Below are positions 34,441 through 44,666 of a stretch of DNA of 64,000 nt, one piece after another (positions within the stretch are counted from its first letter, which is position 1; the number at the start of each line of letters is the position of its first letter). Source of the DNA: Lojkania enalia (Eukaryota > Ascomycota > Dothideomycetes > Pleosporales); NCBI GenBank assembly GCA_010094045.1, contig ML986596.1, forward strand, positions 91,276 to 155,275, given 5' to 3'. The notes under the pieces are model-generated. The model worked only from the letters and a program-made list of their open reading frames with translations, ran no database searches and was not told the origin of the DNA. The translations under genes and the position numbers were made by a program.

Positions 34441-35416
34441 TTACATTCCTGCTGGAAATTGTCCGTGGACACCCCCGAAGGAGCCGAGGCCGAGGTTGGA
34501 GGGGAAGTCACTGACACCGCACAAGCAGTGGCAAGAGCAAGCGTCACCGTTGCCCGTAACACCTTCGCCAGCAACAACGGATGCTGTCGCAGCGGCACCG
34601 GTAGCGGTTGCGGTAGCGGCAGCCTCACCTCCAGCGATAACAGTGACGGTGGAAGCTTGAGCCGCGGCGGTTGCATCGACGGATTGGATAGCAGCACTGG
34701 ACAGCGCTTCGGTACCGTTGATCTGAATAGCTAGCTGCTTGAACGCGACATGGCTCTTCTCAGCCGTCGGGTTGATGGAGAAGACCATACCCTTCCCGCA
34801 GTGAGTACCGGTGCGTTGCGCGCAATAAAACCCTTTCTCTCAATAAGTGTTTGTCATAAATGAATTGGAATGGTGGACTTACAAAGTGGCTCCAAAGTAT
34901 CAACAGTGAACTCCCACTCAAATTCAGGGCCCTCCATTCCCATTGGGTTGGGCTTGAAACCAGAGTTTTGACCGTCGGGCTTAGCTTTGCAAGGGTTATC
35001 GAAGGTCGACTGAGTAGCGGTGTGATTCTTCTGCTTAAAGATAAACTTGACAACATCGCCCATGTTTGCAGTAATCTCTTCAGGCGTGTATCCCAAGAAG
35101 GGTGCCATTCCAGTTGCTACGGGCTTCAACCCTCCCACAGTAACCTATTTGCTATTAGTTACCTTTTTTTCCAAATTCCCAACAATTGAATGCGTACCGT
35201 ATGTGTCATTGCCCCTACATGTGATGCTTCTGCCGCAACGCTCATTGCGTATGTTTGCGGGTGCTCCACAGCAGCTTCAGCTGTGGGCATGACATGTTCA
35301 GCCATAGCGGCCGAAGTCATCACATGCTCTGGAGGCATGACATGCTCAGGAGGCATGACGTGCTCCGTAGCAGCGGCTAGGCTGGCAGCCAGTGAGAGGA
35401 GGGCGTAATACTTCAT
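34441..35416 (-). CDS. Secreted cupredoxin (plastocyanin-like copper protein)
   Basis: Predicted extracellular blue-copper-like protein, 290 aa. Exons 35416-35198, 35144-34883 and 34832-34441. Residues 1-17 are a signal peptide (MKYYALLSLAASLAAAT), followed by an unusual spacer with repeats of EHVMPP. The cupredoxin domain begins VTVGGLKP; candidate copper ligands are the His in KQKNHTATQ, then Cys and His of WFYCAQRTGTH and the Met of CGKGM, which joins across intron 2 (the W codon is split). After VFSINPTAE comes an Ala/Thr-rich linker (about residues 225-260) and a Cys-containing end (DACSCHCLCG). The family is common in fungi as extracellular serine-rich proteins; electron transfer is a family inference. 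The C-terminus is not clearly a GPI signal. Confidence 0.87.
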
Positions 35417-36255
35417 TATGACTAGATTGTAGGGTTCTAAAGCGGCGAAAGAATGCTACTGCCTGCGCTGCAAGCCGAAATAAACTGTTGCGAGAAAAAG
35501 GTAAAGATTGAAATGGCGCAGAGCGAGGGCCGGCTCGGTAATAGTAAGAGAAAAGAAGAGAACGAAATAGTTAGTACGGGAATGAAACTGTGATGGGAGA
35601 GAAGCAGTGAAAAGTGGACATCAAGGGCTTAAATCACCGCATGAAATTGGGCGTCCTAGAACGTGTAGCCGCGGCGGAGTCATGGCGAAACGTCGCAGCC
35701 CCTCGGCTTGGCACGATGCCGTAGAAAATAGGCAAGCATCTACCAAAATGATCCGATTTTGCTTCGGTAGGCCGCTGTGGCGGACAATACGGAGGTGTTT
35801 GACGGCAGGAGTGTTCGAGGTTCGCGCAGGGGATGTCAGAGGGTCAGGATCTCGTGTCGCAGATCTGTCTCGCTTCACGCCGCACGGCCCGAAAGAGGAC
35901 AAACCAAGCTTTACCAAGCTCTTGTCGTTGGGTTCTTTCGGTGGTGGTATCTCTACGGAATACACATACTAGAGACTGATGCATAAGAAGAAGTGGGAAC
36001 TCAATTTCGCGACCTGAATATTCCGATGTATCTTGAGGCATGCCATGTTCTGCCATGGACCGGCACGGGGAGGCTAGTGCACGTGCCGACTAATAGCCGA
36101 GCATCGTACCCACACTTAATTGGTCCATTACCCGGCGTTCGAGCTTGGCCGCTTCCGTTCGCCGCCCAAGTATCCGAGGGATTGTACCTAGAAAGTTTGG
36201 AAAATACCCCTTGTAACATTGGTTCCTTCTTTGTGTTTCTTCCGTCTGTGGGCCA
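35417..36255. other. Intergenic region, no supported gene
   Basis: The first 200 bp are the cupredoxin promoter. An open frame on the minus strand (35621-35965) shows no family features. The right end holds the 3' end of the SMN gene. Confidence 0.5.
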
Positions 36256-37020
36256 TCATTCTGGGGCGTTTCCCTGCTGCCCTGCTTGCAAGCCTGTGTA
36301 GTAGCCAGCATAGTACCAAGCCATCATTACATTCCTAAGGTTCCCGTCTTGAACTGACAAATGTCAGAATGTTTCTAAAATCGTTTTGACCGCCAGTAAG
36401 GCCCGGCGCGTGACAAGCCGGATACCTACCTGTTCCGAGAAGAGCCTGTGGCATCACGGCGGCTGGAGCCTCATCATGCCTTGGCTCCGGAGCCCTTGAG
36501 GCACTCTGCTGCTCTTGGCTCTCGGAAGTGGATGGTTCCTTGAGCAGTCAGCGAAATTCGGACATGCGTCATTTCAAGCATCAAATTATACCCCCACTGC
36601 CCGAGTTACGTCCTCTATAGGGCCACCACCATTGGGCATCTCTTGAAATTCGTTTACTTGCTCCTGATTTGTGGTGTTCTTTGAAACGGTATCGTTGGAT
36701 CTGGGTTCTGATTCCCCCACTAGATCTCCATAGTCCCTGGGAAGGTTAGCAGCTCGATGTGAAAAAAAAAAAAAAAATTTATATGCACCTACTCCCTCAA
36801 TTGCTTAAGTTCTTCTTCACTTAACGCCTCTTCCAGCCGTTTCCCCTCCGCTTGAATACTATGGTACCGCTAACCCCAAGTTAGCCGGTTCTGGGAGGTC
36901 CAAGGATGCCATATTATGTTTGCGGCTGACCTTGTATTCAGCTACCGCTTCATCCCAAGATTTGATTAATGCGGTATCATCCCAAATATTTTTATCTTCC
37001 AAGCTGATAATAGGCGCCAT
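36256..37020 (-). CDS. SMN1: Survival motor neuron (SMN) homolog, five exons, apparent 1-nt insertion
   Basis: Core of the complex that loads Sm proteins onto spliceosomal snRNAs. No long frame covers it. Exons: 37020-36931, 36870-36793, 36736-36592, 36538-36430 and 36353-36256. Exon 1 encodes MAPIISLEDKNIWDDTALIK and SWDEAVAEYK, the Gemin2-binding motif (human IWDDTALIKAYDKAVASFK). Exon 2 opens RYHSIQAEGK, matching the fission-yeast KKYHSIEAKG. Exon 5 holds the YG box VMMAWYYAGYYTGLQAG, the oligomerisation helix, then QQGNAPE and stop. There is no Tudor domain, as in fission yeast. Exon 2 contains AAAA (plus-strand T4 at 36840-36843) where AAA would keep frame with RLEEALSEEELKQL; the exon lengths sum to one base too many. 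So there is either a base error or a real frameshift. Intron 2 contains a T15 run. Confidence 0.85.
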
Positions 37021-37324
37021 TGTAGCGCTAGAAAAAATTGAGGTCCCGAGCTGAAAGAATGGAGGAAAACGCCCTTAGGTGTGCCTGACTTTGGAGCGTG
37101 CGGAACTTGTAACTGTCTCTTGCTGCAATAGTAACAACAGAGCTACCGAGTTGGGTATTAGGATGCTGGGAAGCTGCCCCCGATTCACGATGAGTCCCGG
37201 CAAATCCTCGGAAGCCTTTCACTAGCGTTCAAAAGTTCGAGGCACGAGCCCCTTCCAACTCGAACTTTTTCCGCCCACAAACGAAAACGACTGCACCACA
37301 ACTAAACACTCAAATCCCATCGCC
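37021..37324. promoter_or_regulatory. Divergent promoter SMN1 / NOP15
   Basis: 304 bp between two start codons, with no room for another gene. Likely bidirectional. Confidence 0.55.
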
Positions 37325-39031
37325 ATGGCTGCTGAAGACATAACATCAAAAAAGCGCAAAGGTATGCTCACAATTCCTAGTATCCTTTCACCTTCGCTGA
37401 CTACTGTGCTTGCTAGGCGTAACTGACGCTTCACCCAAGCCCAAGAAGCAGAAAAAGTCCGAAGACGCCGCCGCTCCAGCGAAACCCTCGAAGGCACTCA
37501 AGGCTGCTGTCGAACCCGTCGATTCCATTGCCGCCAATGCTAAGATCCCTCGCCGCAAGGCTCAAGATTTCTTCGACGACCAAGATCCCACCAAATCTGA
37601 AACCGCCAAGGAGAAGCACAAAAAGAAGAGCAAGAGTGTCGCGGCTGACACTGCTACAGTTCCTCTAGAGGTGCAGGCAAAGCCTAAGAAAGGAAAGAAG
37701 AAGGGCGACACAGATGCAGAGGCCGTGCTCGAGCTAGAGGTCGCGGCAGAGGCGCCAACAAAGAGCAAAAAGTCAAAGAAGGATAAAGCATCAGCCAAAA
37801 GCGATAATGCTCCAGTGAAAAAAGACAAGAAAATCACAGATAATATCGAGACAGCAGCGTTCACCGCAACAAAAGACAGGAAATCGAAGGTAGGGAAGAA
37901 ATTCAAGGCTGTGACGAAGGAACCTACTCCAGAACTCGACGTCGATATAGGTAGCAAAGAAGAAGATGACGAAGATTACGACCAGACTGCCACTCTTCTT
38001 GCTGGTTTCGAGAGCGACAAAGACGATGATGATCCCGCCGAAGACGTGGGCTTCAACTCGAAGATGAAGCCTTACATTGGCAAGGATGTGAAGAATGAGC
38101 TAGTCAAAGCCTCCAAGAATGAAGATAAACCAGGAGTTGTTTTCGTAGGGTACGTAGATCTACCCGCGGTTGTATAGGTTATACTAACAAGGACTACAGC
38201 CGTATCCCGCACGGTTTCTTCGAGCCTCAGATGAAGAAATACTTCTCCCAGTTCGGCACTGTCACCCGACTTCGGCTTTCCCGTAACAAGAAGACCGGCG
38301 CCTCAAAACACTATGCCTTTATTGAGTTTGCGTCTGAGGAGGTCGCTGACATAGTTGCTAGAACGATGGACAAATATCTTCTATTCGGACATATCCTCCA
38401 GTGTAGCGTCATTCCTGCTGAACAAGTCCATGAAAATCTCTTTGAGGGTTCCAATTATCGTTTCAAGACCATGCCTCGTAATCAGATTGCCGGCAGAGAG
38501 ATGGCACGGGGTGTCGAACGAGAGGTGTGGCAGAAGAGGATCAAGAACGAGGATAAGAGGAGGGAGGCAAAGAAAAAAAAGCTGAAAGCTGACTTCGGCT
38601 ATGAGTATGCTGCACCAGCACTGAAGACTGTCGATGATGTGCCCAAGAAATGCACCACTCTAGAAAATGGGGGGCCTAAGCAATTGCAGATCGAAGCTTT
38701 ACTAACAAACGAAGAGCACAACAACGATACATCCCTGGCCTTGGATTCTAAGGTTGGCCAGCCTGTCGAGACTGTCAAGACAAAGAAGTCAAAGAAAAGT
38801 GAAAAAGCGAAGATCGAGACTACCAGAGAACCAGCAGCGGTTATTAAGCAAAAGCCCCTAACGGGGAAGAAATCGAAGAACAAGAATTCTAAGGTAGATA
38901 CGGCTGCAGATGTGAAGCCAGAAGCCCTCGTTGAACCTCCCGTCGCCGACAAGAAACGGAAGGCTAAATCTACCGAGCAAGATGTCCCTGTAGGAAAGAA
39001 ATCGAAAAAGACAAAGGCCTCTAAAGCATAA
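37325..39031 (+). CDS. NOP15: Nucleolar RRM protein Nop15 / NIFK, 60S ribosome biogenesis
   Basis: Pre-60S assembly factor of the nucleolus. Exons 37325-37361, 37417-38149 and 38200-39031 give 533 aa, longer than the about 220-aa yeast protein because of Lys-rich extensions on both sides. The 240-residue N-terminal part is a low-complexity Lys/Ala/Asp region with KKSK motifs. The single RRM (about residues 252-330) reads GVVFVGRIPHGFFEPQMKKY with RNP2-like VVFVGR, and SKHYAFIEFAS as RNP1. The diagnostic post-RRM segment VHENLFEGSNYRFKTMPRNQ is present. The C-terminal tail is again Lys-rich (nucleolar localisation). Intron 2 splits the RRM with an ATACTAAC branch. It shares a 304-bp upstream region with SMN1. 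Confidence 0.9.
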
Positions 39032-39583
39032 GCGCCCTATGGGAATTGATGAATCAAGTGAGGGTCTTAGCAGTAAACTATCTCAGTGTATCTGACTATG
39101 CGAGCTTTAAGACGGTCTTACGTCATCATAATTTTATGTATGAGCCGGATTGATTTGTGAGGGCTGTAGCTAAAGAAAACGGGCGCTTATTTTGGTAGTT
39201 ATGAATGGACTCTTAAAAACGTTCTAGTAGATATAACTATTTACCTAGTAGTATCTAGACGTTATGGTGAGCATGCGAAATCAATAATCAATCTTCATGA
39301 CAATGTCAGCTTTACATCCTAAAGCGACAAAAAGCTATGGGAACCTTTCTAAGTCATCTATGTACCTCAAAATAATTCAACTTGTTACGCAATAGATTGT
39401 GTCGAAAACATGAATTTATACATTTTGCATTCGATTATTGTTACAAGGAGAAGCTCCGAGATGATAACAAAGTACCAGGGCTATTCATATCTCCGCCATA
39501 ATCACCGCCGACTGACTGAACCGATCTATGCCGCCGACATGGAAAGCTCCCCAAACCCCACTTGTTCGTATTACAAAGGAAAT
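39032..39583. other. Intergenic region between convergent genes
   Basis: 552 bp, AT-rich, separating the NOP15 stop from the next stop on the minus strand. No gene seen. Confidence 0.55.
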
Positions 39584-40242
39584 TTAGTCGAAGGGGTTGG
39601 TGCGGGTTCCCCAGTAGGTGAGGAACAGCGAAAGACCTACGGTCTCGAAGACGCGGGCGAGCGCGCCGATGGCAATGGTGTCGAGGGGACGCTTCTCTGT
39701 AAGGACCTGCGAGATAATCTTGAAGACATTAGCATTTCGTTCAGACTACATAGGTTTCATGTAGATTAGTGTAAGGACGCACCGAAGGCGCAGAGCTGGC
39801 GAGGAATATCAAGCTACCAAGGTACGCAGCACCCTTGTAGGTCAAAGTTCCAGTAGCGTTGATCAAAGCACCGACACCATATGCCTGCAGCCCAGAGCCA
39901 ATGATGGAGCTTCCCCACGACGCGGCAGCGGTGGCGGCCTCCTTTGAGTGAAAGTATTCTTCCTTGGAGTTGGCTTGCTGGGCGCGGCGGTATGCGTCAC
40001 CAAAGACGGGCCCGAGGACGGCGAGGGAGACTGCATGGTTGAAGGCCGTGCCGAGGGCGATGGCAGAGGGCTTAACAGGAGGGAGGTCTATGGATGGCGT
40101 GTTAGTCTAGTTTGGATGTAATTGATGTGACTCGAGGTACTGCATGCTTGAATGCAGGAATCCAATTCATCCTCGAAGATAATGGATTCGAAGCTTCTTT
40201 GTTTGCTACTAGAGTGGACGACTTACAGTGAAGAGTGGCCAT
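39584..40242 (-). CDS. Small fungal membrane protein, DUF1761-like
   Basis: Multi-pass membrane protein of 151 aa, function unknown. Exons 40242-40227 (only 16 nt: MATLH plus one base), 40087-39783 and 39718-39584. The frame reads YLPPVKPSAIALGTAFNHAV after the first junction, then SLAVLGPVFGDAYRRAQQA, SKEEYFHSKEAATAAASWGS, QAYGVGALINATGTLTYKGA and, in the last exon, EKRPLDTIAIGALARVFETV with SLFLTYWGTRTNPFD at the end. The repeated Gly/Ala-rich hydrophobic segments suggest four helices. Assignment to the DUF1761 superfamily is from memory of similar fungal proteins; the reading itself is supported by three in-phase GT-AG exons. Divergent from the Dabb gene. Confidence 0.8.
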
Positions 40243-40898
40243 TATAAACAAATGTGAAGGCTTTGGAGAGATGGTAGGCGCTTGAGTATCGGTTGCGGGC
40301 TATTGTGTGTGGTGGATGCGTTAGGAAACAAGGGATGTCGAAGCTTTTGTACCGGCAACGGCATGCTAAATTTGAGACGATGATGCCTTTCACCTGACCT
40401 GTTTGTGACGTAATTGCTTCGTAGCTCCGCAACTACCAAGTGTGCCTCCAATCACGGAAGTGTGGTAGACAATCCTACGATCAGTGCGCCACTAGAACGA
40501 GAATGGGAGACCCGGTCTGCCTTGGACTCTGCGTATCTACAGTTTGCCATGATGGAAGGTCATAATTCCATCTGAAGTGCTGAGATCCCGATGCACAGAA
40601 TGTGAGGCACGTCATTGTTGTTGCATCGCACCAGAGCGACCCGTTGGCCCAAGCTTCTCCTGCCCTTAATGGCCTCGGCTAAATATCTTGTTTTCATTTG
40701 CGGTTAGAGTAACGCGGGTTGCAATGGGGTATCTTGGATTCGTGTTCACTATCGTAGTGTTTCTGCAACCTTCTCTACCCTCAGTCTGGGATGCTGCATG
40801 TACACCAGACCCGCGCCTCGTTCGGATGAGCTTTATCCAGGCTGAGCTCCTGATTCGTTCCCTCAACCTATCGCAGCGCGTCCAGGCCAATCACCAGC
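40243..40898. promoter_or_regulatory. Divergent region between the DUF1761-like and Dabb genes
   Basis: 656 bp between start codons. Open frames on both strands here are short and unsupported. Confidence 0.45.
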
Positions 40899-41472
40899 AT
40901 GCTTGTCGCTAGGAAGGCCTTAGGCTTGTTTATCCTCATAGCGGCCTTCACGACGTTCATAACTTTTATGAGATCGGTGCCCAGTCCTCTGAACTGGTTA
41001 CTTGTCCCTGAGCCCGAGGTTGTGCCGTACATCTCTCATGTTGTCCTCTTCCAGTTTAAGAAGGGTACCACGCCAATGGCAGTCAAAGAGGCTAGTATTG
41101 CGTTATGAATCAGAGGCGAATGAGGTTCTAAACTATCATTAGATCACATCTAAGATGCTAGGTTTAAGGAAGGCATGTATACATCCAAGTACTCGTGCGC
41201 CGTATATTCAATCGATTACTGGCGGAAAAGATATATCGATTGAAGATCTACAAGTATGTCTCACCTAGAGAGTTAGCCATCCGGTTATACTTTACTAACT
41301 TTGCATATCAAAGAATGGCATGACGCACGCTTTCATTCTACGGTTTTACTCTAAGGAAGATCGGAATTACTATGTTGAGTTCGATCCTGTGCATCAGAAG
41401 TTCAAAGAGGCTGCAACAGCTGTGGTAGAGAAGGTTCAGGTTGTGGATTTCCAGGAAGGCATCTTCTATTAA
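40899..41472 (+). CDS. Stress-responsive A/B barrel (Dabb) domain protein with N-terminal anchor; probable GC-AG intron
   Basis: A dimeric alpha-beta barrel protein, 153 aa in my model. Residues about 8-25 form a hydrophobic signal or anchor (LFILIAAFTTFITFM). The Dabb domain starts ISHVVLFQFKKGTTPMAVKE. Exon 1 is 40899-41090; the next exon must start at 41143 with ITSKMLGLRKACIHPSTRAP. The only phase-preserving donor is GAG|GCTAGT, a GC donor, with TTCTAAAC branch and ATTAG acceptor. Exon 2 ends 41253 (DISIEDLQ); exon 3 (41314-41472) reads NGMTHAFILRFYSKEDRNYY and VEKVQVVDFQEGIFY. The histidine in the first strand and HAF in the third match the family. If the GC donor is not used, the frame closes after ASIAL. 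Confidence 0.78.
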
Positions 41473-41934
41473 ATACTTAGAGGTTATTAAACGTTCTTAT
41501 CTCGGGGCTTGTGCCGTCTCTAGGGAATTATGGCAAACTCAAGAATGGACAAGACATATCCGGAAGATCCCAGGGGAAGAAGGGACGGCCTTGACCTTGT
41601 CAATGATACAGTGTAAATATAGATGATCCAGGCTTCTTTCAAATAATAAGAGCCCATCGGGCTGTTTACTAGCTTAAGGACTTCATGTTAATGCCGTTTC
41701 ATTATACCTATCAACCTATAGCTTCAATAATTGCCTGGAAATTAGAGGCGTATCAGCCAAAAACACCTAGGCAGCAAAGCCAGTTATGAGTGAGATAAAG
41801 CTGTCCAGGTATTTGCCCTTACGCTAAACGTCCTAAGGTCGACGGCAAATGGTCAATCACTACGTCCGCGCTAGAATTTGGAAATTCCCAAGATTTCGGC
41901 TAGACATTATTTTTCTTGGACAACTATTTAATTA
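41473..41934. other. Intergenic region left of the MITE
   Basis: About 460 bp, AT-rich, no gene seen. Confidence 0.5.
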
Positions 41935-42323
41935 ACGTGTTTTATCACTCAGCGGCCCACCCAAAAACACCAAAAATCGCAAAAAAGGCCCCCTTCAATT
42001 TTAACAACGACTCGATGAAAAGTTTTAAAGTTTTACAACTGGCGTATAATATATTTTTAAAAAGATTTTTTTTTTTTTTTTTTATAATTTTTAGGCTCTG
42101 TGGTATACTACTTCACAGAATATTAAGAGAATGGTTAAAGAAGTAGCTGTTTGGGGGCTAAAAAAACGATATTTGAATATTTATTAGGCCTAGTCATCTG
42201 TAGGTCATATATATGTTTAGAGATGTATATAGTAAGCTATTTATTCATTCTTAAGACTTTTATTTAGCCGTTTTTGCGATTTTTGGTGTGTTTTTGGGTG
42301 GGCCGCTGAGTGATAAAACACGT
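41935..42323. mobile_element. MITE with about 50-bp terminal inverted repeats and TA target duplication
   Basis: 389-bp non-autonomous element. The left end ACGTGTTTTATCACTCAGCG is repeated inverted at the right end; identity runs 34 bp, then a 2-bp indel, then CCAAAAATCGCAAAAA again, so the TIR is about 50 bp. Both ends are flanked by TA (41933-41934, 42324-42325), as in Tc1/mariner-pogo elements. The AT-rich interior holds a T-run and a broken frame (RLCGILLHRILREWLKK) reminiscent of the helix-turn-helix of Fot1/pogo transposases, suggesting derivation by internal deletion. The transposase link is weak; the TIR and TSD are seen directly. Confidence 0.9.
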
Positions 42324-42606
42324 TAAGTGATAGTATTTGTCTTACAATATGATACAGCGATTTTTGGGAGGCCGGGGATCCGTCCGTCCAAGTTATTCGT
42401 GTACAAGGCACCAATGGCTAGGGTTTGTCAGAGGTTCCACAGCTAGCCCCTAATTGGAAGTCCGGCACGCCGTCAACCAGGCCCATGTAATCATCCGAAA
42501 CCCGTTGAAAACTTTTCGCTTTCCAACAGGAGAGTCCCTGAGGCGTCAAATTTTTTTGGCTATGATTATATGCTAGGCGCAAACAAATCACATCGAAGAA
42601 AGCGCA

Positions 42607-42700
42607 TCCTCCATGGCGCAATTGGCTAGCGCGTCTGACTGTTATCATCTCGATAATGAGAGCAATCAGGAGGTTGGTGGTTCGAGCCCACCTGGGGGAG
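42607..42700 (+). tRNA. tRNA-Asn (GTT anticodon) with a 20-nt intron
   Basis: Complete cloverleaf: acceptor TCCTCCA pairs with TGGGGGA (one G-U), discriminator G; D arm GCGC-AATTGGCTA-GCGC; anticodon stem TCTGA/TCAGG; anticodon GTT at 42641-42643; T arm GGTGG-TTCGAGC-CCACC. The A-box (TGGCGCAATTGG) and B-box (GGTTCGAGCCC) are intact. The intron 42645-42664 lies one base 3' of the anticodon, the canonical position. No CCA is encoded, as in eukaryotes. Confidence 0.96.
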
Positions 42701-43867
42701 CTAATAACGATTCTTTTGCATCTATAGACACCCAAACCGATTTTTGGGTCCTACCTTTGGTCTGCACAGGCCCCAGGGTCGACAACTAGTTTGCTTTTGC
42801 CTTTTTTCTCGGCCTTACTCGGCACCCGCTCGCTCTTCACTCAGGGTTGTACTATGGTGGGTATAGGGTTGTGAGAATCTTCCTTCATGGCGCTAGCTGC
42901 CTTGTCGTTTCCTTTCAGTGTGCCTAGAACAACTATCTCGGTTCTTTACTACCATCAATATATATGATTATATTTATCTTGATTGATGAAGTAGACGTGC
43001 CAATGCAGAAGCACGATTTTCGACTGTCCAAACCACAATATTTTGATCCGACACTGAAATTTCACCAGTAGTTCAAGAAAAATATGAAGATTCAAGTAGG
43101 ACATTCCCCGACAAAAGTAAACGATTATCCGCTTAAATGATCATAAGTCATTTATTGATACTACCAAAGCATGTAGATTGTAGGGAGCCGACCTATCCCT
43201 TTTACGCAGGCCTCGGTTTCTCCAAATCCGTGGTCTAGAAGGATCATCTATTCATTAATTTGGCACAGATTCGAGCCTCTTGTAGATCTATCACCAAATT
43301 GCAAATTCATAGTCATTCTCATTCTCTGATTTAATAGGTGTTTCTTTATATTTCGCAAATCCCGAAGTTTGAGTCAACTTGGGGCATGCGAAATTGTGTG
43401 GGGCGCGTGAGATTGTCATTTATTTAAGGGAGTGAAGCAGCGAGAACGTATTAGGCAACGCCAGGGAAACATGTATAGCAATATTTATAGTAAAAGGGTC
43501 CCAGCTTTTGAGTCCTAGAGCTAGTAAAAAGACGGTAAGGGGTAAAATCGACATATATCCAGGGTCCCGTCCCATAAGACAGAAAGCAAACACATACGTA
43601 TAAGTCTTACATAGTAGACCCAAGATAGCGTGCATGTAGGAAGATTCTGTAGCTTTGAATAGACGAATGCATTCATCGACATTGCGAAAAGCGCTATTAA
43701 CCGTCTCTGGGCTTTTTGAAGGCCATGAAGCCAGAGGTTTTGACCGAAGCGCTCAAACTCCATAATAACATGAACATAATGGGGAATCCTGCACGAACAT
43801 ACCGAGAAAACGCACATCAACACATCACTCACCTCACCCAGAACACAGCTATCGATCAGGCTTTTGC
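42701..43867. other. Gene-poor region between tRNA-Asn and DOT5
   Basis: About 1.17 kb, AT-rich, without a supported gene. The frames at 43420-43832 on the minus strand lie past the DOT5 stop and show no family features. Confidence 0.5.
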
Positions 43868-44666
43868 CTAACCATCGACCTTGGCCGCGGTATCGGCGAC
43901 CTCGCTGGCGGTCTTGGCAATCTCGGCGTCGTTCTCTGTAGTTGCGGCAGAGCCACTCTCGGTACTTGTCACGAGCTTCCTGACTACGTCGAGCGTAGAA
44001 TCAGGACCTCCCGGCTCGGAAATAAGCACCTTCCCATTCTTATCAACGACAAATACACCGCGAGTTGTTCCCTTCGGTGCCTTCTTCAAGCCAATAGCTG
44101 AGATGAGTGTCTGCGAGGGGTCACAGAGTAGAGGGTATGGGAGGTTCTGCTTCGTTTTGAACGTGGTATTAGCCTTCGGGCTGTCGCTTGATAGACCGTA
44201 GATGCTCAATCCAGTAGAAGTCAGAGGTTCGTAATTATCACGGAAGAGACATGCTTGTTTGGTGCCTGTAGGGGACAGGTCAGCTCACTGTCTACTCCGG
44301 GGAAAAACGGACCTGCTCACATCCTGGGGTGGAGGCCTTTGGATAAGTGAACAAGACTACTCCATTCTTGCTGTCTCCAACGAGCTTCTCAAGGGTGGTC
44401 TTAGTGCCGTCGTTTGTCTCGATCTCACCACCAAATCCAGCGAGGGTGATGCTGTCGCCAACCTTGGGAGCGGTTGCGGGAGCGGGAGGGGCGGATGCCT
44501 CGCCATTGGCCTCGCCGGCCACTGCTTCTTTGACAGCTTCGACTTTCTCGGCTACTGCAGCTTTCGCCTTGCCAACCTTAGTCTTTTCGGCCTTCGGAGC
44601 GGCCTTCTTTTTAGCTGGGCGCACCGGCGCAGGAGGGGGGGTCTTGCGCTTCCTAAGCTCGACCAT
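43868..44666 (-). CDS. DOT5: Nuclear thiol peroxidase Dot5 (PrxQ/BCP type)
   Basis: Peroxiredoxin reducing alkyl hydroperoxides, nuclear in yeast. Exons 44666-44321 and 44265-43868 give 247 aa. The N-terminal 60 residues are Lys/Ala/Pro-rich (ELRKRKTPPPAPVRPAKKKA), a nuclear-targeting extension. The PrxQ fold follows: GDSITLAGFGGEIETNDG, VVLFTYPKASTPGC joining across the intron to TKQACLFRDNYEPL, then IYGLSSDSPKANTTFKTKQN, LPYPLLCDPSQTLISAIGLK and RGVFVVDKNGKVLI. The peroxidatic Cys116 codon is itself split by the 55-nt intron (T|GC), and the second Cys five residues on (Cys121) is the likely resolving residue. The acidic/Ala C-terminal tail is variable. Confidence 0.93.

Noticed and set aside
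35621..35965. 114-codon minus-strand frame
   Set aside because: No motif, no signal peptide and no splice context.
42418..42735. 105-codon frame on the minus strand
   Set aside because: It is the antisense of the tRNA-Asn gene and its flanks; the recurrent SPRWARTTNLL-type string is a known kind of false annotation.
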